From positions 1-37,056 of the forward strand of contig JALSTN010000252.1 in the NCBI GenBank assembly GCA_026983735.1: 37,056 bases of DNA, read 5' to 3'. Origin of the DNA: Saprospiraceae bacterium. Its GTDB lineage: Bacteria; Bacteroidota; Bacteroidia; Chitinophagales; Saprospiraceae. Below the pieces are notes generated by a model that saw only the letters and a program-made list of their open reading frames with translations, made no database searches and was not told the DNA's origin. The position numbers were made by a program, and so were the translations under genes. This document shows positions 18,183-27,171 of this stretch, one piece after another (position 1 is the stretch's first letter; the number at the start of each line of letters is the position of its first letter).

Positions 18183-20123
18183 ATGTGTGGAGTTTTTGGG
18201 GTTATAGATACTAGAGGAGTAAATGTTCAGGGGTTAATTAGCATGTCTCGTACTCTTGCTCATCGTGGGCCGGACGATGAGGGGTTTTTGCTTTGTCAAT
18301 TAGACGGAGGGACATCAGAGTTTGTGGGAGAGGATTCAATGGATATTTTACGCTTTAATATGAAGAGAATTGAAGAGTATGGTAGTGAAAACTTTATTGT
18401 TGGTTTAGGGCATAGAAGGCTATCTATAATTGATTTAAGCTATATGGGGCATCAGCCAATGAGTTATGCAGAAAGGTTTACCATTTCATATAATGGAGAA
18501 ATTTATAATTATAAAGAGATTCGATCTACTTTGATGCAGAAGGGGTATATGTTCGATAGTAAAACGGATACCGAAGTGATTCTCAAGGCATATGATTGTT
18601 GGGGGGAAGAGATGGTACACCGATTTATTGGTATGTGGGTTATAGTGATTTGTGATCTACAAAAAAAAGTTTTGTTTATATCAAGAGATAGGTTTGGTAT
18701 AAAACCTTTTTATTATAATTTAAGTAGAGGACGATTGGTCTTTGCCTCAGAGATCAAAGCATTGTTCAATTATCCTGGAGTCGAGAAAAGAGTCCAGGAT
18801 GAATATTTGATACAATTTATTGTCAATGGGGTTGAACCGCTTAATGGTAAGACCGTTTTTGAAGGTGTTGAGGAGTTGTCTCCGGGGTGCAATATGACCA
18901 TTTCATACTCATCACTTGATTACAAGATAAAGAGATACTATCAATTAGAACACCAAATCGATCAATGCCGGAGAGAAAATCTAACTGAGAAGGAATCTGT
19001 TGAAAAGTTTGAGTGTTTATTTGAGAATAGTATTGCGCTACAAATGCGGTCAGATGTTGAAGTAGGCAGCTGTTTGAGTGGTGGATTGGATTCGTCAGCG
19101 ATTACTACTTTTGCGGTGAATCAGATTGGATCTGACGCTTCATTTAATACTTTTACTGCCGCTTACAATGAACCAGAAATTGATGAGTCGAACTATGCTC
19201 GTTCTGTAGTGAAGTACTTGCAAAATGTGAAAGGAAGTTATATTTTCCCAAGTTCTAAAAATTTTTTTGAAGATTTTGGCAAGTTGGCCTACCAGCAGGA
19301 TTTACCTGTCGGTTCGTCATCAATTTATGCACAATGGGAGGTTATGAAATTAGCAAAGGCCAACGGTATCAAAGTGTTGCTAGATGGACAAGGTGCTGAT
19401 GAAATACTTGGAGGATATGGTTATTTTAGTGGAGTTTATTTATTAGATTTATTGAAGAAGGGTAAATGGAGGAGCTTCTCAATAGCGGCAAAAGCATTGA
19501 AAAAGAATAGGGGTATTTCTGTTTTGCGAGAACTAGGGCGAGCAGTCTTCCCTCAATTGCCGCTTAATTTGCAAAAGTTGGTGAGAAAGGAAAGGCGATT
19601 AGGCTACCATTTCATAACACCTCAATATAGAAATACTGTTCTTCAAACACAGGTAGATAAATATCACAATACATTTGAAGGACGGTCAATATGGGCTGTA
19701 AATAATAGCTTGAAAAGACTGTTGAGATATGAGGATAGGAATTCTATGGCATTTTCTATTGAAGCTCGTGTTCCATACTTAGATCATAGACTTGTGGAGT
19801 ATGCGATTGCTATTCCCGCTGAATACAAGATAAATAACGGATGGACAAAGTATATTTTGAGGAAAACCATTGATTCTAGGTTACCAAGCAATATTACGTG
19901 GAGGCGGGACAAAAAAGGGTTCGAAACGCCACAATCCAAATGGAAAGAAGAATTAGAAGTGAAAGTTATCGATTTTGTAGGGGGGGCAAGATGGCCGGAT
20001 TATATCGATAGTGAAGCGATAATGAAATTTTGTGCTTTGCCATTGAATTCATCATCTTCTTTGAGTGAATTCTGGAGGATAATATCTGTCTTGCAATGGA
20101 TGGAGCAATATAAATTAGTTTAG
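18183..20123 (+). CDS. AsnB-type glutamine-hydrolysing asparagine synthase
   Basis: The protein starts MCGVFGV, placing the catalytic glutaminase Cys at residue 2 after Met removal. The Ntn glutaminase domain (about 1-220) shows HRGPDDEGF, SYNGEIYNY and DRFGIKPFYY. The synthetase domain has the PP-loop SGGLDSS (about 298-304), LDGQGADEILGGY and FSIEARVPYLDHRLVEYA. At 646 aa it is full length with no missing catalytic element. Classic AsnB makes asparagine from aspartate, ATP and glutamine; copies inside glycan loci are thought to amidate uronic acids or related carboxylates, and that role is suggested here by context only. It sits 3 bp after one GT4 gene and 34 bp before another. Confidence 0.93.
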   Translation: MCGVFGVIDTRGVNVQGLISMSRTLAHRGPDDEGFLLCQLDGGTSEFVGEDSMDILRFNMKRIEEYGSENFIVGLGHRRLSIIDLSYMGHQPMSYAERFTISYNGEIYNYKEIRSTLMQKGYMFDSKTDTEVILKAYDCWGEEMVHRFIGMWVIVICDLQKKVLFISRDRFGIKPFYYNLSRGRLVFASEIKALFNYPGVEKRVQDEYLIQFIVNGVEPLNGKTVFEGVEELSPGCNMTISYSSLDYKIKRYYQLEHQIDQCRRENLTEKESVEKFECLFENSIALQMRSDVEVGSCLSGGLDSSAITTFAVNQIGSDASFNTFTAAYNEPEIDESNYARSVVKYLQNVKGSYIFPSSKNFFEDFGKLAYQQDLPVGSSSIYAQWEVMKLAKANGIKVLLDGQGADEILGGYGYFSGVYLLDLLKKGKWRSFSIAAKALKKNRGISVLRELGRAVFPQLPLNLQKLVRKERRLGYHFITPQYRNTVLQTQVDKYHNTFEGRSIWAVNNSLKRLLRYEDRNSMAFSIEARVPYLDHRLVEYAIAIPAEYKINNGWTKYILRKTIDSRLPSNITWRRDKKGFETPQSKWKEELEVKVIDFVGGARWPDYIDSEAIMKFCALPLNSSSSLSEFWRIISVLQWMEQYKLV

Positions 20124-20157
20124 ATTAGTTCGCTTTTTAATATATAATTATTTTCAG

Positions 20158-21354
20158 ATGAAAATCGCAATTGTTGCAGGTCATTTTATGCCCTCCATTG
20201 GATATCAAGAGGTGTATTTGGCACGTGCTTACTCCAGATTAGGGCATACTGTACAAGTGATTACGTCTTGCTTAGCATCGCCATCCGCACAAAATATTAA
20301 AATGGATAGGTTTGTGCCGGGGGAGTTTCCCTCTTTTGATAATGACTACACTATACTTCGGTTACCTTCTCTTTTTGCATTTCGATCAAATGTTTTACCT
20401 ATAGGGTTAAATAGGGCTATTGACGTTTTTCGACCTGATATAATCATGGTTGTAGGTGTGGGAAAGTTATTTCCATATCGAGTCTTTAATAAATCTTTTC
20501 ATAATAAGTATTCAATTGTTACATTACTGGGAAACAATACGGACATGAGTACTTGGGGAAAGGTGACTTGGAAAACGATCATTGTCCAAAAGTGGTTGAA
20601 GGGATGGATTTATGCATTGGCAGTAAAATGGAGTTCCCGAATTGTCCTATATACTCCATCTACTTTGGAGATTATTGAGTATCTAATACCTAAGCAGCAG
20701 TATAGGAAGCTTCATCAAAAGATGAAAATATCTAGTTTAGGTTTTGACCCGAAGGTTTTTTATTTTGATAATAGTACCCGTGATGATATGCGCAAGTCAC
20801 TGGGGATTTCATCTGATGATCTGGTTTTTATAACAGTTACGCGGTTAACTCCGCGCAAGCAAATCGAGGTTTTTATTGATGCTGTAGTTGCGGCACAAGA
20901 AAAATTTAAAGATATAAGTATTTATTATTTGATTATTGGTGGATTAAACGATTCTTATGAAAAGAGTCTAAAGCTGAAGGTTAAGCAGTCAAAATGCAAA
21001 GCCAGGGTAATAATCCGCCCTTTTTCAGACCATAACTTGACGAGAGCATATTATTGTGCTGCCGATATAGGTTTGTGGTTCAATGCTGCAATAACAATTC
21101 AGGAATCGATGGGGACAGGCTTATATGTTGTTTTGAAGAATAAACTCACTGTTAATCACCTTATTCTCCCTAATAAGAATGGTTATTTATATGAAGGGAG
21201 TGTGTTGGTAGGATTGATGACATTACTTGAGAATAGACTAGAGGAAATTCTTGATGTATCTAAGAGAGAAAAGCGTATAGAAATAAATAGTAGCTTATTA
21301 TCATATGAAAGGATAGCGGAGGATATGATTAGTGGATTGATTAAAATATCATAG
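20158..21354 (+). CDS. GT4-like glycosyltransferase, divergent catalytic loop
   Basis: The 398-aa protein has a GT-B fold: N-terminal MKIAIVAGHFMPSIGYQEVY and a long central linker, then VFITVTRLTPRKQIEVFIDA, YLIIGGLND and AADIGLWFNAAITIQESMG. In the last segment the second Glu of E-x7-E is kept (QESMGTG) but the first is replaced within N-A-A-I-T-I, so donor binding may differ from standard GT4 enzymes. Probably a repeat-unit glycosyltransferase. It lies between the AsnB-like gene and the polymerase-like gene, 5 bp before the latter. Confidence 0.83.
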   Translation: MKIAIVAGHFMPSIGYQEVYLARAYSRLGHTVQVITSCLASPSAQNIKMDRFVPGEFPSFDNDYTILRLPSLFAFRSNVLPIGLNRAIDVFRPDIIMVVGVGKLFPYRVFNKSFHNKYSIVTLLGNNTDMSTWGKVTWKTIIVQKWLKGWIYALAVKWSSRIVLYTPSTLEIIEYLIPKQQYRKLHQKMKISSLGFDPKVFYFDNSTRDDMRKSLGISSDDLVFITVTRLTPRKQIEVFIDAVVAAQEKFKDISIYYLIIGGLNDSYEKSLKLKVKQSKCKARVIIRPFSDHNLTRAYYCAADIGLWFNAAITIQESMGTGLYVVLKNKLTVNHLILPNKNGYLYEGSVLVGLMTLLENRLEEILDVSKREKRIEINSSLLSYERIAEDMISGLIKIS

Positions 21355-21359
21355 TTTAA

Positions 21360-22640
21360 ATGAGGGCGTATATAGAAAGATGGAGAAGTTGGTTTAATGC
21401 TCAGCCTTGGTCATACCGATGGATATTAATAATTGTGTTGGTTAGACCTTTTATAGATTTACTATGGTTTACCAAAAGATATGGAATTCTTTCACCTTTG
21501 CAAATAACCGGGGCACTCACAATTTTATTGTCCATAATATATGCATTAAGAATTAAGATTGGTCAACAAAAGTTACTTCCATTCTCATTCCTTATATTTG
21601 CTTTATTACTTTTACTTAATCAAATGCTAGTATTAATAGAGGGAACATCAGTTCAGGGGGTGGGTTTTTTCCTAAGGACGATAATGCCTGTTATTTTATT
21701 TGTTTATCTCACTAGGGTGGTTAATACATATGATCGATTTCGGGGTTTTTTAGATACTTTTCTCGTGGCATCAATTTTCCCTATAGGTATGTTATTATAT
21801 GAGTCAGTGATAAGTCCGATAAGTTATGTCCCTCTAGCTGAAAGCAGGGGAGGAGGATATCGTTTAACCGGATTCTACGCAGATTTGTTTAGTTATATGT
21901 CCTATGTGATTGGAGATTTATTGATATTCGGGTATTTAGGCGTCAAAGCGATAGTACATCATCGCCGTAGAGTAGGATATATTTCTATAGTAGCTGTTTT
22001 AGGCATAGGGGTTATAGCATTATTCGGGTTAAAACATCAAGCTTCGTGGGGAGTATTTATTTTTTTGATAAGTAATTTTTTATTTTATATTAAGGGGAAA
22101 AAGAAGGGAGCGCCATATGTTGTTTTAATAATGTTATTCATGCTTGTGTCATCTCCATTTATCTTTAATACTCAACTAAGAGCGTTATTCTCAAAAGAGA
22201 TATCTGTTTATGAGAATAAAGTAGCCACTGAATCTGCCTTAAATGGTAGAATTAGAAGATGGGAGCGATATTTTAAGACTTGGAGTAAGACCCCAAATGT
22301 AACTAAGCTGTTTGGTGTTGGTTTATCTAACTTGAGTCATAGGGACAAGGTTATAATGAGTAGTGGTGGAATGCATAGTGATTACGTGAGGTTTTTGTTT
22401 GGGACAGGGGTTGTAGGCCTCTCTTCGTTGTTGATATTTTATGCAGTAGTGTTTTTCAAAAGTATGTCCTTGAGAAAAGCCGAACGATTCTTTGTTGTTT
22501 CAGCAGGTGTTATTATGTTGATGTATGGGATAACATCGAATCCCTTTGGTTCATCCGGATCATTGCTAATTCTTGTCATGGCAGGATTTTCAATGGCTTT
22601 AGCTAAAAAAACTGAAATTTCAAGAAAGAAATCTGCCTAG
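21360..22640 (+). CDS. O-antigen polymerase/ligase-like membrane protein (Wzy candidate)
   Basis: A 426-aa polytopic membrane protein with roughly 10-12 hydrophobic segments and a long loop before the C-terminal helices. That loop contains FGVGLSNLSH followed by GMHSDYVRFLFGTGVVGL (around residue 338), matching the H-x-x-Y/F...G-x-x-G-L region of the Wzy/WaaL/RfaL superfamily. It is expected to join flipped lipid-linked repeat units at the periplasmic face of the inner membrane. Polymerase is preferred over ligase because the cluster also holds Wzx, Wza and Wzc homologues; the sequence alone does not separate the two. Confidence 0.82.
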   Translation: MRAYIERWRSWFNAQPWSYRWILIIVLVRPFIDLLWFTKRYGILSPLQITGALTILLSIIYALRIKIGQQKLLPFSFLIFALLLLLNQMLVLIEGTSVQGVGFFLRTIMPVILFVYLTRVVNTYDRFRGFLDTFLVASIFPIGMLLYESVISPISYVPLAESRGGGYRLTGFYADLFSYMSYVIGDLLIFGYLGVKAIVHHRRRVGYISIVAVLGIGVIALFGLKHQASWGVFIFLISNFLFYIKGKKKGAPYVVLIMLFMLVSSPFIFNTQLRALFSKEISVYENKVATESALNGRIRRWERYFKTWSKTPNVTKLFGVGLSNLSHRDKVIMSSGGMHSDYVRFLFGTGVVGLSSLLIFYAVVFFKSMSLRKAERFFVVSAGVIMLMYGITSNPFGSSGSLLILVMAGFSMALAKKTEISRKKSA

Positions 22641-22683
22641 ATTAAAGCAGGATTATATTGACGCTGTAAAATAATAGAAGTAA

Positions 22684-23784
22684 ATGGGATTTGATAAAAA
22701 AAGAATACTGTTAGTAGGAAAGTTGCCCCCCCCATATATGGGGCCCGCCATTGCCACAGATATTTTGTTAAATTCATCCTTAAAAGAAGACTTTGAATTG
22801 CTTCATTTTAATAATACAATTAATACAACTATAGAAACACAAGGCAAATGGGGATTGAAGAAAATATTCAGAATAATTCGGCTAAATTTTCGATTTTATT
22901 TAATGTTAAAGCAAAAACATCCAGATTTGATTTTATATCCAATTAGCCAATCTTCAATGGGATTTCTAAAGGATGCTCCCTTTTTGTGGCTTTCTTGGAA
23001 AAGTAGAGCATTTTTAGTTGTACAATTAAGAGGGAGTAATTTACAGAATTGGCTACAAGGGGCAGGTAGATTAATTAACTTTCTTTTTGCGGAAGTTATG
23101 AAGCACGCTGCTGGTGCTATTGTGTTAGGGGAAAAGCTGAGATATTTATTTGAACCATATTTGCCTTTGGATCGAATATATTCAATTCCCAATGGAGGGA
23201 ATTATACCTTTCCAAACTTACCAAAAGAGGAAGGGGTAATAAATATATTATATTTTGCTAATTTATATGAATCTAAAGGGGTAGGAGATGTGGTAGATGC
23301 TTGTGCTTTTATCAATGAGGATATAACCTGTAAATTGAGATTAGTCGGCGGTTGGAGGGGAATGGATGGTTTTAGAAAGAAGTTAGAGGAAAAAGTGAAA
23401 AGCGCCACAGTAAAAATCGAGATACATCCTCCAGTATCCGGAGAACCGAAATGGACTTTTTTTGCCCAAGCTGATATTTTTGTATTTCCACCCCGTGAGC
23501 CAGAAGGTCATCCCTGGGTTATTGTAGAAGCGCTTGCTGCCGGACTTCCGATAATCACTACAGATCAAGGTGCCATTACAGAATCTGTTATGGATGGATG
23601 GAATGGATTTGTGGTTCCTAGTCGAAGTCCTCGTAGCATTGCAGAAAAAATTAACCAACTCAGTTACGACATTGAATTACAAAAGAAAATGGGAAGTAGA
23701 AGTAGAGTAAAGTATGAAACTTTTTTTACAGAGGAGAAAATGGCACAGAAGTATAAGAGTGTTTTTAACCAAATCATCAGTTAA
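22684..23784 (+). CDS. GT4-family glycosyltransferase
   Basis: The 366-aa GT-B protein opens with RILLVGKLPPPYMGPAIATD, a glycine-rich N-terminal loop, and has VVQLRGSNLQNW at the end of the acceptor half. Its donor domain has ILYFANLYESKGVGDVVDA, LRLVGGW and REPEGHPWVIVEALAAGLP, with the E-x7-E pair at residues 274 and 282. This is a complete GT4 signature. It probably adds a sugar to the repeat unit. A 7-C run at the N-terminal coding end (22727-22733) is intact and in frame. The next gene starts after a 44-bp gap containing a promoter-like motif. Confidence 0.92.
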   Translation: MGFDKKRILLVGKLPPPYMGPAIATDILLNSSLKEDFELLHFNNTINTTIETQGKWGLKKIFRIIRLNFRFYLMLKQKHPDLILYPISQSSMGFLKDAPFLWLSWKSRAFLVVQLRGSNLQNWLQGAGRLINFLFAEVMKHAAGAIVLGEKLRYLFEPYLPLDRIYSIPNGGNYTFPNLPKEEGVINILYFANLYESKGVGDVVDACAFINEDITCKLRLVGGWRGMDGFRKKLEEKVKSATVKIEIHPPVSGEPKWTFFAQADIFVFPPREPEGHPWVIVEALAAGLPIITTDQGAITESVMDGWNGFVVPSRSPRSIAEKINQLSYDIELQKKMGSRSRVKYETFFTEEKMAQKYKSVFNQIIS

Positions 23785-23787
23785 TTG

Positions 23788-23795
23788 TATCTTTG
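23788..23795 (+). promoter_or_regulatory. Possible -7 promoter element before the oxidoreductase trio
   Basis: TATCTTTG matches the Bacteroidota -7 consensus TAnnTTTG exactly and lies 33 bp before the start of the bi-domain oxidoreductase gene. No clear TTTG is found at the usual upstream distance, so this is a moderate candidate for an internal promoter. Confidence 0.4.
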
Positions 23796-23828
23796 CCAGA
23801 TTAGGGTAAAGAAAGACTATTTCAGCAT

Positions 23829-25988
23829 ATGAAGCAATTGACGCAGCAACTTAAATCAGGGAAAATGCAAGTTCTTGAAGTTCCCTTCCCTATATTAAAG
23901 ACAGGAAACTTACTTGTGAGAACTCATTTTTCTGTGATTAGTTCGGGTACTGAAGGGAAGACCGTAAAGGATGCTCGTAAGGGGTATATCGCAAAAGCCA
24001 AAAGCAGACAAAAGGAAGTTAAACAAGTTTTTGATACAGCCAAAAAAATAGGTGTGCGCGCCACCTATAAGCTCGTAATGAACAAACTAGAGTCTTTTTC
24101 ATCTCTGGGATATAGTGCTGCCGGACAGGTTATTGGAGTGGGAGAAGATGTTACAGAGTTTGAAGTGGGTGACTTTGTAGCTTGTGGTGGTCCAAGTGCA
24201 GGACATGCTGAAGTTATATCCGTTCCAAAGCGACTTTGTGTCAAAATACCATCTGGAGTAGATCTTATAGAGGCTTCTTTTACAACACTCGCTAGTATTG
24301 CGATCCAGGGTATTCGACAGGCAGACCTTAGATTTGGGGAGACATGTGTTATTATTGGAATGGGACTCATTGGCCAATTGACCTATAAAATTCTGGAGAG
24401 TTCCGGAATGTTTCCCATTGGTATAGATATATCAAAGGAGTCAATAGAATTTTGTAGAAAAATGGAGATGAGCCGAGTTTATCATAGATATGACGAAGGT
24501 TTGGATAAAGTTATTTTAGGTTATACACGAGGACGTGGAGTTGATGTTGCAATCATTGCAGCAGGAACATCATCTTTAGATCCGGTAGAGTTTGCTGGTG
24601 AGATTGTTAGGAAGAAGGGGAAAGTTATCATTGTAGGTAGCGTACCTACTGGTTTTTCACGGCAAAATTATTATAAGAAGGAATTGGAGTTGAAGATGTC
24701 TTGTTCTTATGGACCAGGACGATATGATCTCCAATATGAAGAGAAAGGCATTGATTATCCTTATGCTTATACACGTTGGACAGAGCAAAGAAATATGGAG
24801 AGTTTTGTTGACCTGTTAAGGGAAAAGAGATTAAGTATAAAATCTTTGGTTACTCATAGCTATAGCCTTGATGATGCACCGAAGGCCTATGATATGATTT
24901 TGTCGTCTAATGAGTATTTTTCAGGCATAATAATTAAGTATTCAATTGATACGGAAATCAAGGCATCCATCCGGCTTAAGTCTGAAATAAAGATTGTGCC
25001 CAATACTCCTACAATTGGATTTGTCGGTGCCGGTTCTTTTGCTAAGGGAACCTTGTTGCCGGTTATTAATAAGCATTTGGTTCAGTTTGTTGGTGTAGTG
25101 AATTCTAGTGGTAATAGCTCGCGATTTGTAGCAGAAAAATATGGATTTAGTTATTGCGCTTCTACTGTTAGTGATATTTTTTCAGATGATCATATTAATA
25201 CTGTTTTTATTACAACAAGACATGATTTACATGCTAAGATGGTAGTAAAAGCCATTCAGAATGGAAAGAATATATATGTTGAGAAGCCTCTGGCGATGTC
25301 ATTTTTAGAGTTGGATACCATTTTGAAGCATTATTCTGATTTTTCTAATTCTAAAGAGGAGTGTGCTAAACAACCCAAGCTTATGGTTGGCTTCAACCGG
25401 CGATTTGCACCATCTGTTCATGCCTTATATGAAAAAATGAATGATGAGCTTCCCAAATCAATTCTAATTCGCGTAAATGCAGGTGCTCTTCCTGCTGATC
25501 ATTGGGTAAACGACCCCGAGATAGGGGGTGGACGCATTATAGGTGAAGTTTGTCATTTTGTTGATTTAGTTACGTTTTTATCAAAGAGTAAAGTGAAGAC
25601 TCTTTATGCTGAATCCATGACTGAACCTCTTGATCAAATGGATACAATAAACATTAATCTGAAAATGGAAAATGGCTCTATTGCAAATATATCTTACTTT
25701 TCGAACGGTTGTAGTCGGCTACCCAAGGAGTATATCGAAGTATTCCAGGCAGGAAAAGTATATCAAATAGATGATTATAAGAGATTGACGATTTTTCATT
25801 CAAGCGGAGTTAAGAATAAGCGATTCAAAGGGATGGTTAAAGGACATAAAGAAAGTGTTCATGCCTTTTTGACATCAATTATTGAAGGAAAGCCGTCTCC
25901 TATTCCTTTTGAGGAAAGTTATCATAGTACATTGGTTACACTTAAAATATTAGAAAGTCTTCGAATGAAATGTGTTCAGTTTTTATAA
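23829..25988 (+). CDS. Bi-domain oxidoreductase: zinc-type MDR dehydrogenase fused to Gfo/Idh/MocA dehydrogenase
   Basis: Two nucleotide-binding oxidoreductases are joined in 719 aa. Residues about 1-370 resemble medium-chain (alcohol/sorbitol-type) dehydrogenases: VGDFVACGGPSAGHAE, and the Rossmann loop CVIIGMGLIGQ near 175. Residues about 393-719 form a Gfo/Idh/MocA module with GFVGAGSFAKGTLLPVI near 397 and the catalytic-type EKPLAMS near 485. Fusions of this kind are a known family in surface-polysaccharide loci, thought to act on sugar or nucleotide-sugar intermediates; the exact reaction is not known to me. Typical zinc-site cysteines of MDR enzymes are not evident, so the N-half may be zinc-independent. 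The gene leads a tight trio with the toroid-like and DUF354 genes (gaps of 9 and 1 bp). Confidence 0.9.
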   Translation: MKQLTQQLKSGKMQVLEVPFPILKTGNLLVRTHFSVISSGTEGKTVKDARKGYIAKAKSRQKEVKQVFDTAKKIGVRATYKLVMNKLESFSSLGYSAAGQVIGVGEDVTEFEVGDFVACGGPSAGHAEVISVPKRLCVKIPSGVDLIEASFTTLASIAIQGIRQADLRFGETCVIIGMGLIGQLTYKILESSGMFPIGIDISKESIEFCRKMEMSRVYHRYDEGLDKVILGYTRGRGVDVAIIAAGTSSLDPVEFAGEIVRKKGKVIIVGSVPTGFSRQNYYKKELELKMSCSYGPGRYDLQYEEKGIDYPYAYTRWTEQRNMESFVDLLREKRLSIKSLVTHSYSLDDAPKAYDMILSSNEYFSGIIIKYSIDTEIKASIRLKSEIKIVPNTPTIGFVGAGSFAKGTLLPVINKHLVQFVGVVNSSGNSSRFVAEKYGFSYCASTVSDIFSDDHINTVFITTRHDLHAKMVVKAIQNGKNIYVEKPLAMSFLELDTILKHYSDFSNSKEECAKQPKLMVGFNRRFAPSVHALYEKMNDELPKSILIRVNAGALPADHWVNDPEIGGGRIIGEVCHFVDLVTFLSKSKVKTLYAESMTEPLDQMDTININLKMENGSIANISYFSNGCSRLPKEYIEVFQAGKVYQIDDYKRLTIFHSSGVKNKRFKGMVKGHKESVHAFLTSIIEGKPSPIPFEESYHSTLVTLKILESLRMKCVQFL

Positions 25989-25997
25989 TTAGTTGCT

Positions 25998-27170
25998 ATG
26001 AAAGAATTGGGCCAAAAGGATCTAATTTCTATGATAATTGATTTGGATCAATACCTAATTAAAGATTCCTTCAGTGGATGGGATCCTTATGATACAATTT
26101 TATCTAAAAGAATTCCATTTAGAAAATTAGGACGTTGGTTTTCAGTCTTGGCTACTCAGGCACAAAAGCGCAATCCCATTAATATTAGAAATCTAATCGG
26201 AGTGCCTAAAGGTATTAACCCAAAGGCAATGGGGTTATTCTTGCATGCATATTCTATTCTGTATAAAAAGACAAATGAAAGAAGATTTCTAGAACGTGCA
26301 CATTATTTTTATCATTGGCTGGTTGAGCATCCAAGTAAAGGATATCAAGGTATTAGTTGGGGCTATAATTTTCCTTGGGTTAGTCCTTTGAAGTCTCTTG
26401 AAGCATATACTCCTTCTTCCGTCGTAACCGGATTTATAGTTAGAGCGATGATCGAATATTTACCTATTTCACAAGAAAAGCAAAATGTAAAAAACACTAT
26501 ATTAGGAGCATCTCAATTTGTTTACAATGAACTGAAAAGGACTAGATTTAGTCAAGGATTGGCAATAAGTTATACCCCTATTAAAAGAGACGTTTGCTAT
26601 AATGCGAGTTTGTTAGCTGCTGAAATCTTAGCTTTTTCTTGTCAACTTAACCAAGTGAAGGAATTTGAAGAGATAGCAATAAAGTCTGTTGAATTTGTCA
26701 TCTCTCGTCAATTTTCCAATGGGAGATGGAACTACAGTTATGATCTGACGAAAGAGATTGAGCGGGAGCAGGTTGATTTTCATCAGGGATATATTTTAGA
26801 AAGCATTTACAACATTAGGCAATGTCTTAAAGTAAAGGATAAGAGGTGGGAAGAAGCCATTGAAAAAGGGATAAAATTTTATTTAGGTCAGCAATTTCAT
26901 AAGTCAGGGTGGGGTTATAGGCGATTGCCAAGAAAATACCCTGTTGATATACACAATCAATCTCAAGGTATTATTACAAGTAAGAGATTAGTCAATTATC
27001 ATGATGATGGATTGGTATACCACAATAGAATCTTGGAGTGGACTCTCCTTAATATGTACGACCAAAGAGGATATTTTTATTATCAAAAACATCGGCTTTA
27101 TACCATTAGAATACCATATGTCAGGTGGAATAATGCATGGATGATGTTAGCCTTAAGTACAAGTTTATAG
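25998..27170 (+). CDS. Alpha/alpha-toroid-like protein of glycan loci, function unknown
   Basis: The 390-aa protein is made of repeated helical hairpins with aromatic-rich linkers: GISWGYNFPWVSP, YTPSSVVTGFIVRAM, VCYNASLLAAEILAF, FSNGRWNYSYD, VDFHQGYILESIYN and YHDDGLVYHNRILEW. This resembles the (alpha/alpha)6 barrels of six-hairpin glycosidases, polysaccharide lyases and epimerases. It has no signal peptide, so it should act in the cytoplasm. It lies between the bi-domain oxidoreductase and the DUF354 protein, suggesting joint action on one sugar residue or lipid-linked glycan. Database copies of this type may carry unrelated enzyme names. The fold is inferred from the pattern; the function is unassigned. 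Confidence 0.65.
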   Translation: MKELGQKDLISMIIDLDQYLIKDSFSGWDPYDTILSKRIPFRKLGRWFSVLATQAQKRNPINIRNLIGVPKGINPKAMGLFLHAYSILYKKTNERRFLERAHYFYHWLVEHPSKGYQGISWGYNFPWVSPLKSLEAYTPSSVVTGFIVRAMIEYLPISQEKQNVKNTILGASQFVYNELKRTRFSQGLAISYTPIKRDVCYNASLLAAEILAFSCQLNQVKEFEEIAIKSVEFVISRQFSNGRWNYSYDLTKEIEREQVDFHQGYILESIYNIRQCLKVKDKRWEEAIEKGIKFYLGQQFHKSGWGYRRLPRKYPVDIHNQSQGIITSKRLVNYHDDGLVYHNRILEWTLLNMYDQRGYFYYQKHRLYTIRIPYVRWNNAWMMLALSTSL

Positions 27171-27171
27171 A

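Noticed and set aside
22727-22733. C-homopolymer in the start of a GT4 gene as a phase-variation tract
   Set aside because: The run is only about seven bases and the frame is intact; without strain comparison there is no sign of variation.
25998-27170. Delta-aminolevulinic acid dehydratase, a name I associate with similar proteins in databases
   Set aside because: No Schiff-base lysine region or TIM-barrel pattern of that enzyme is visible; the sequence is a helical repeat protein.
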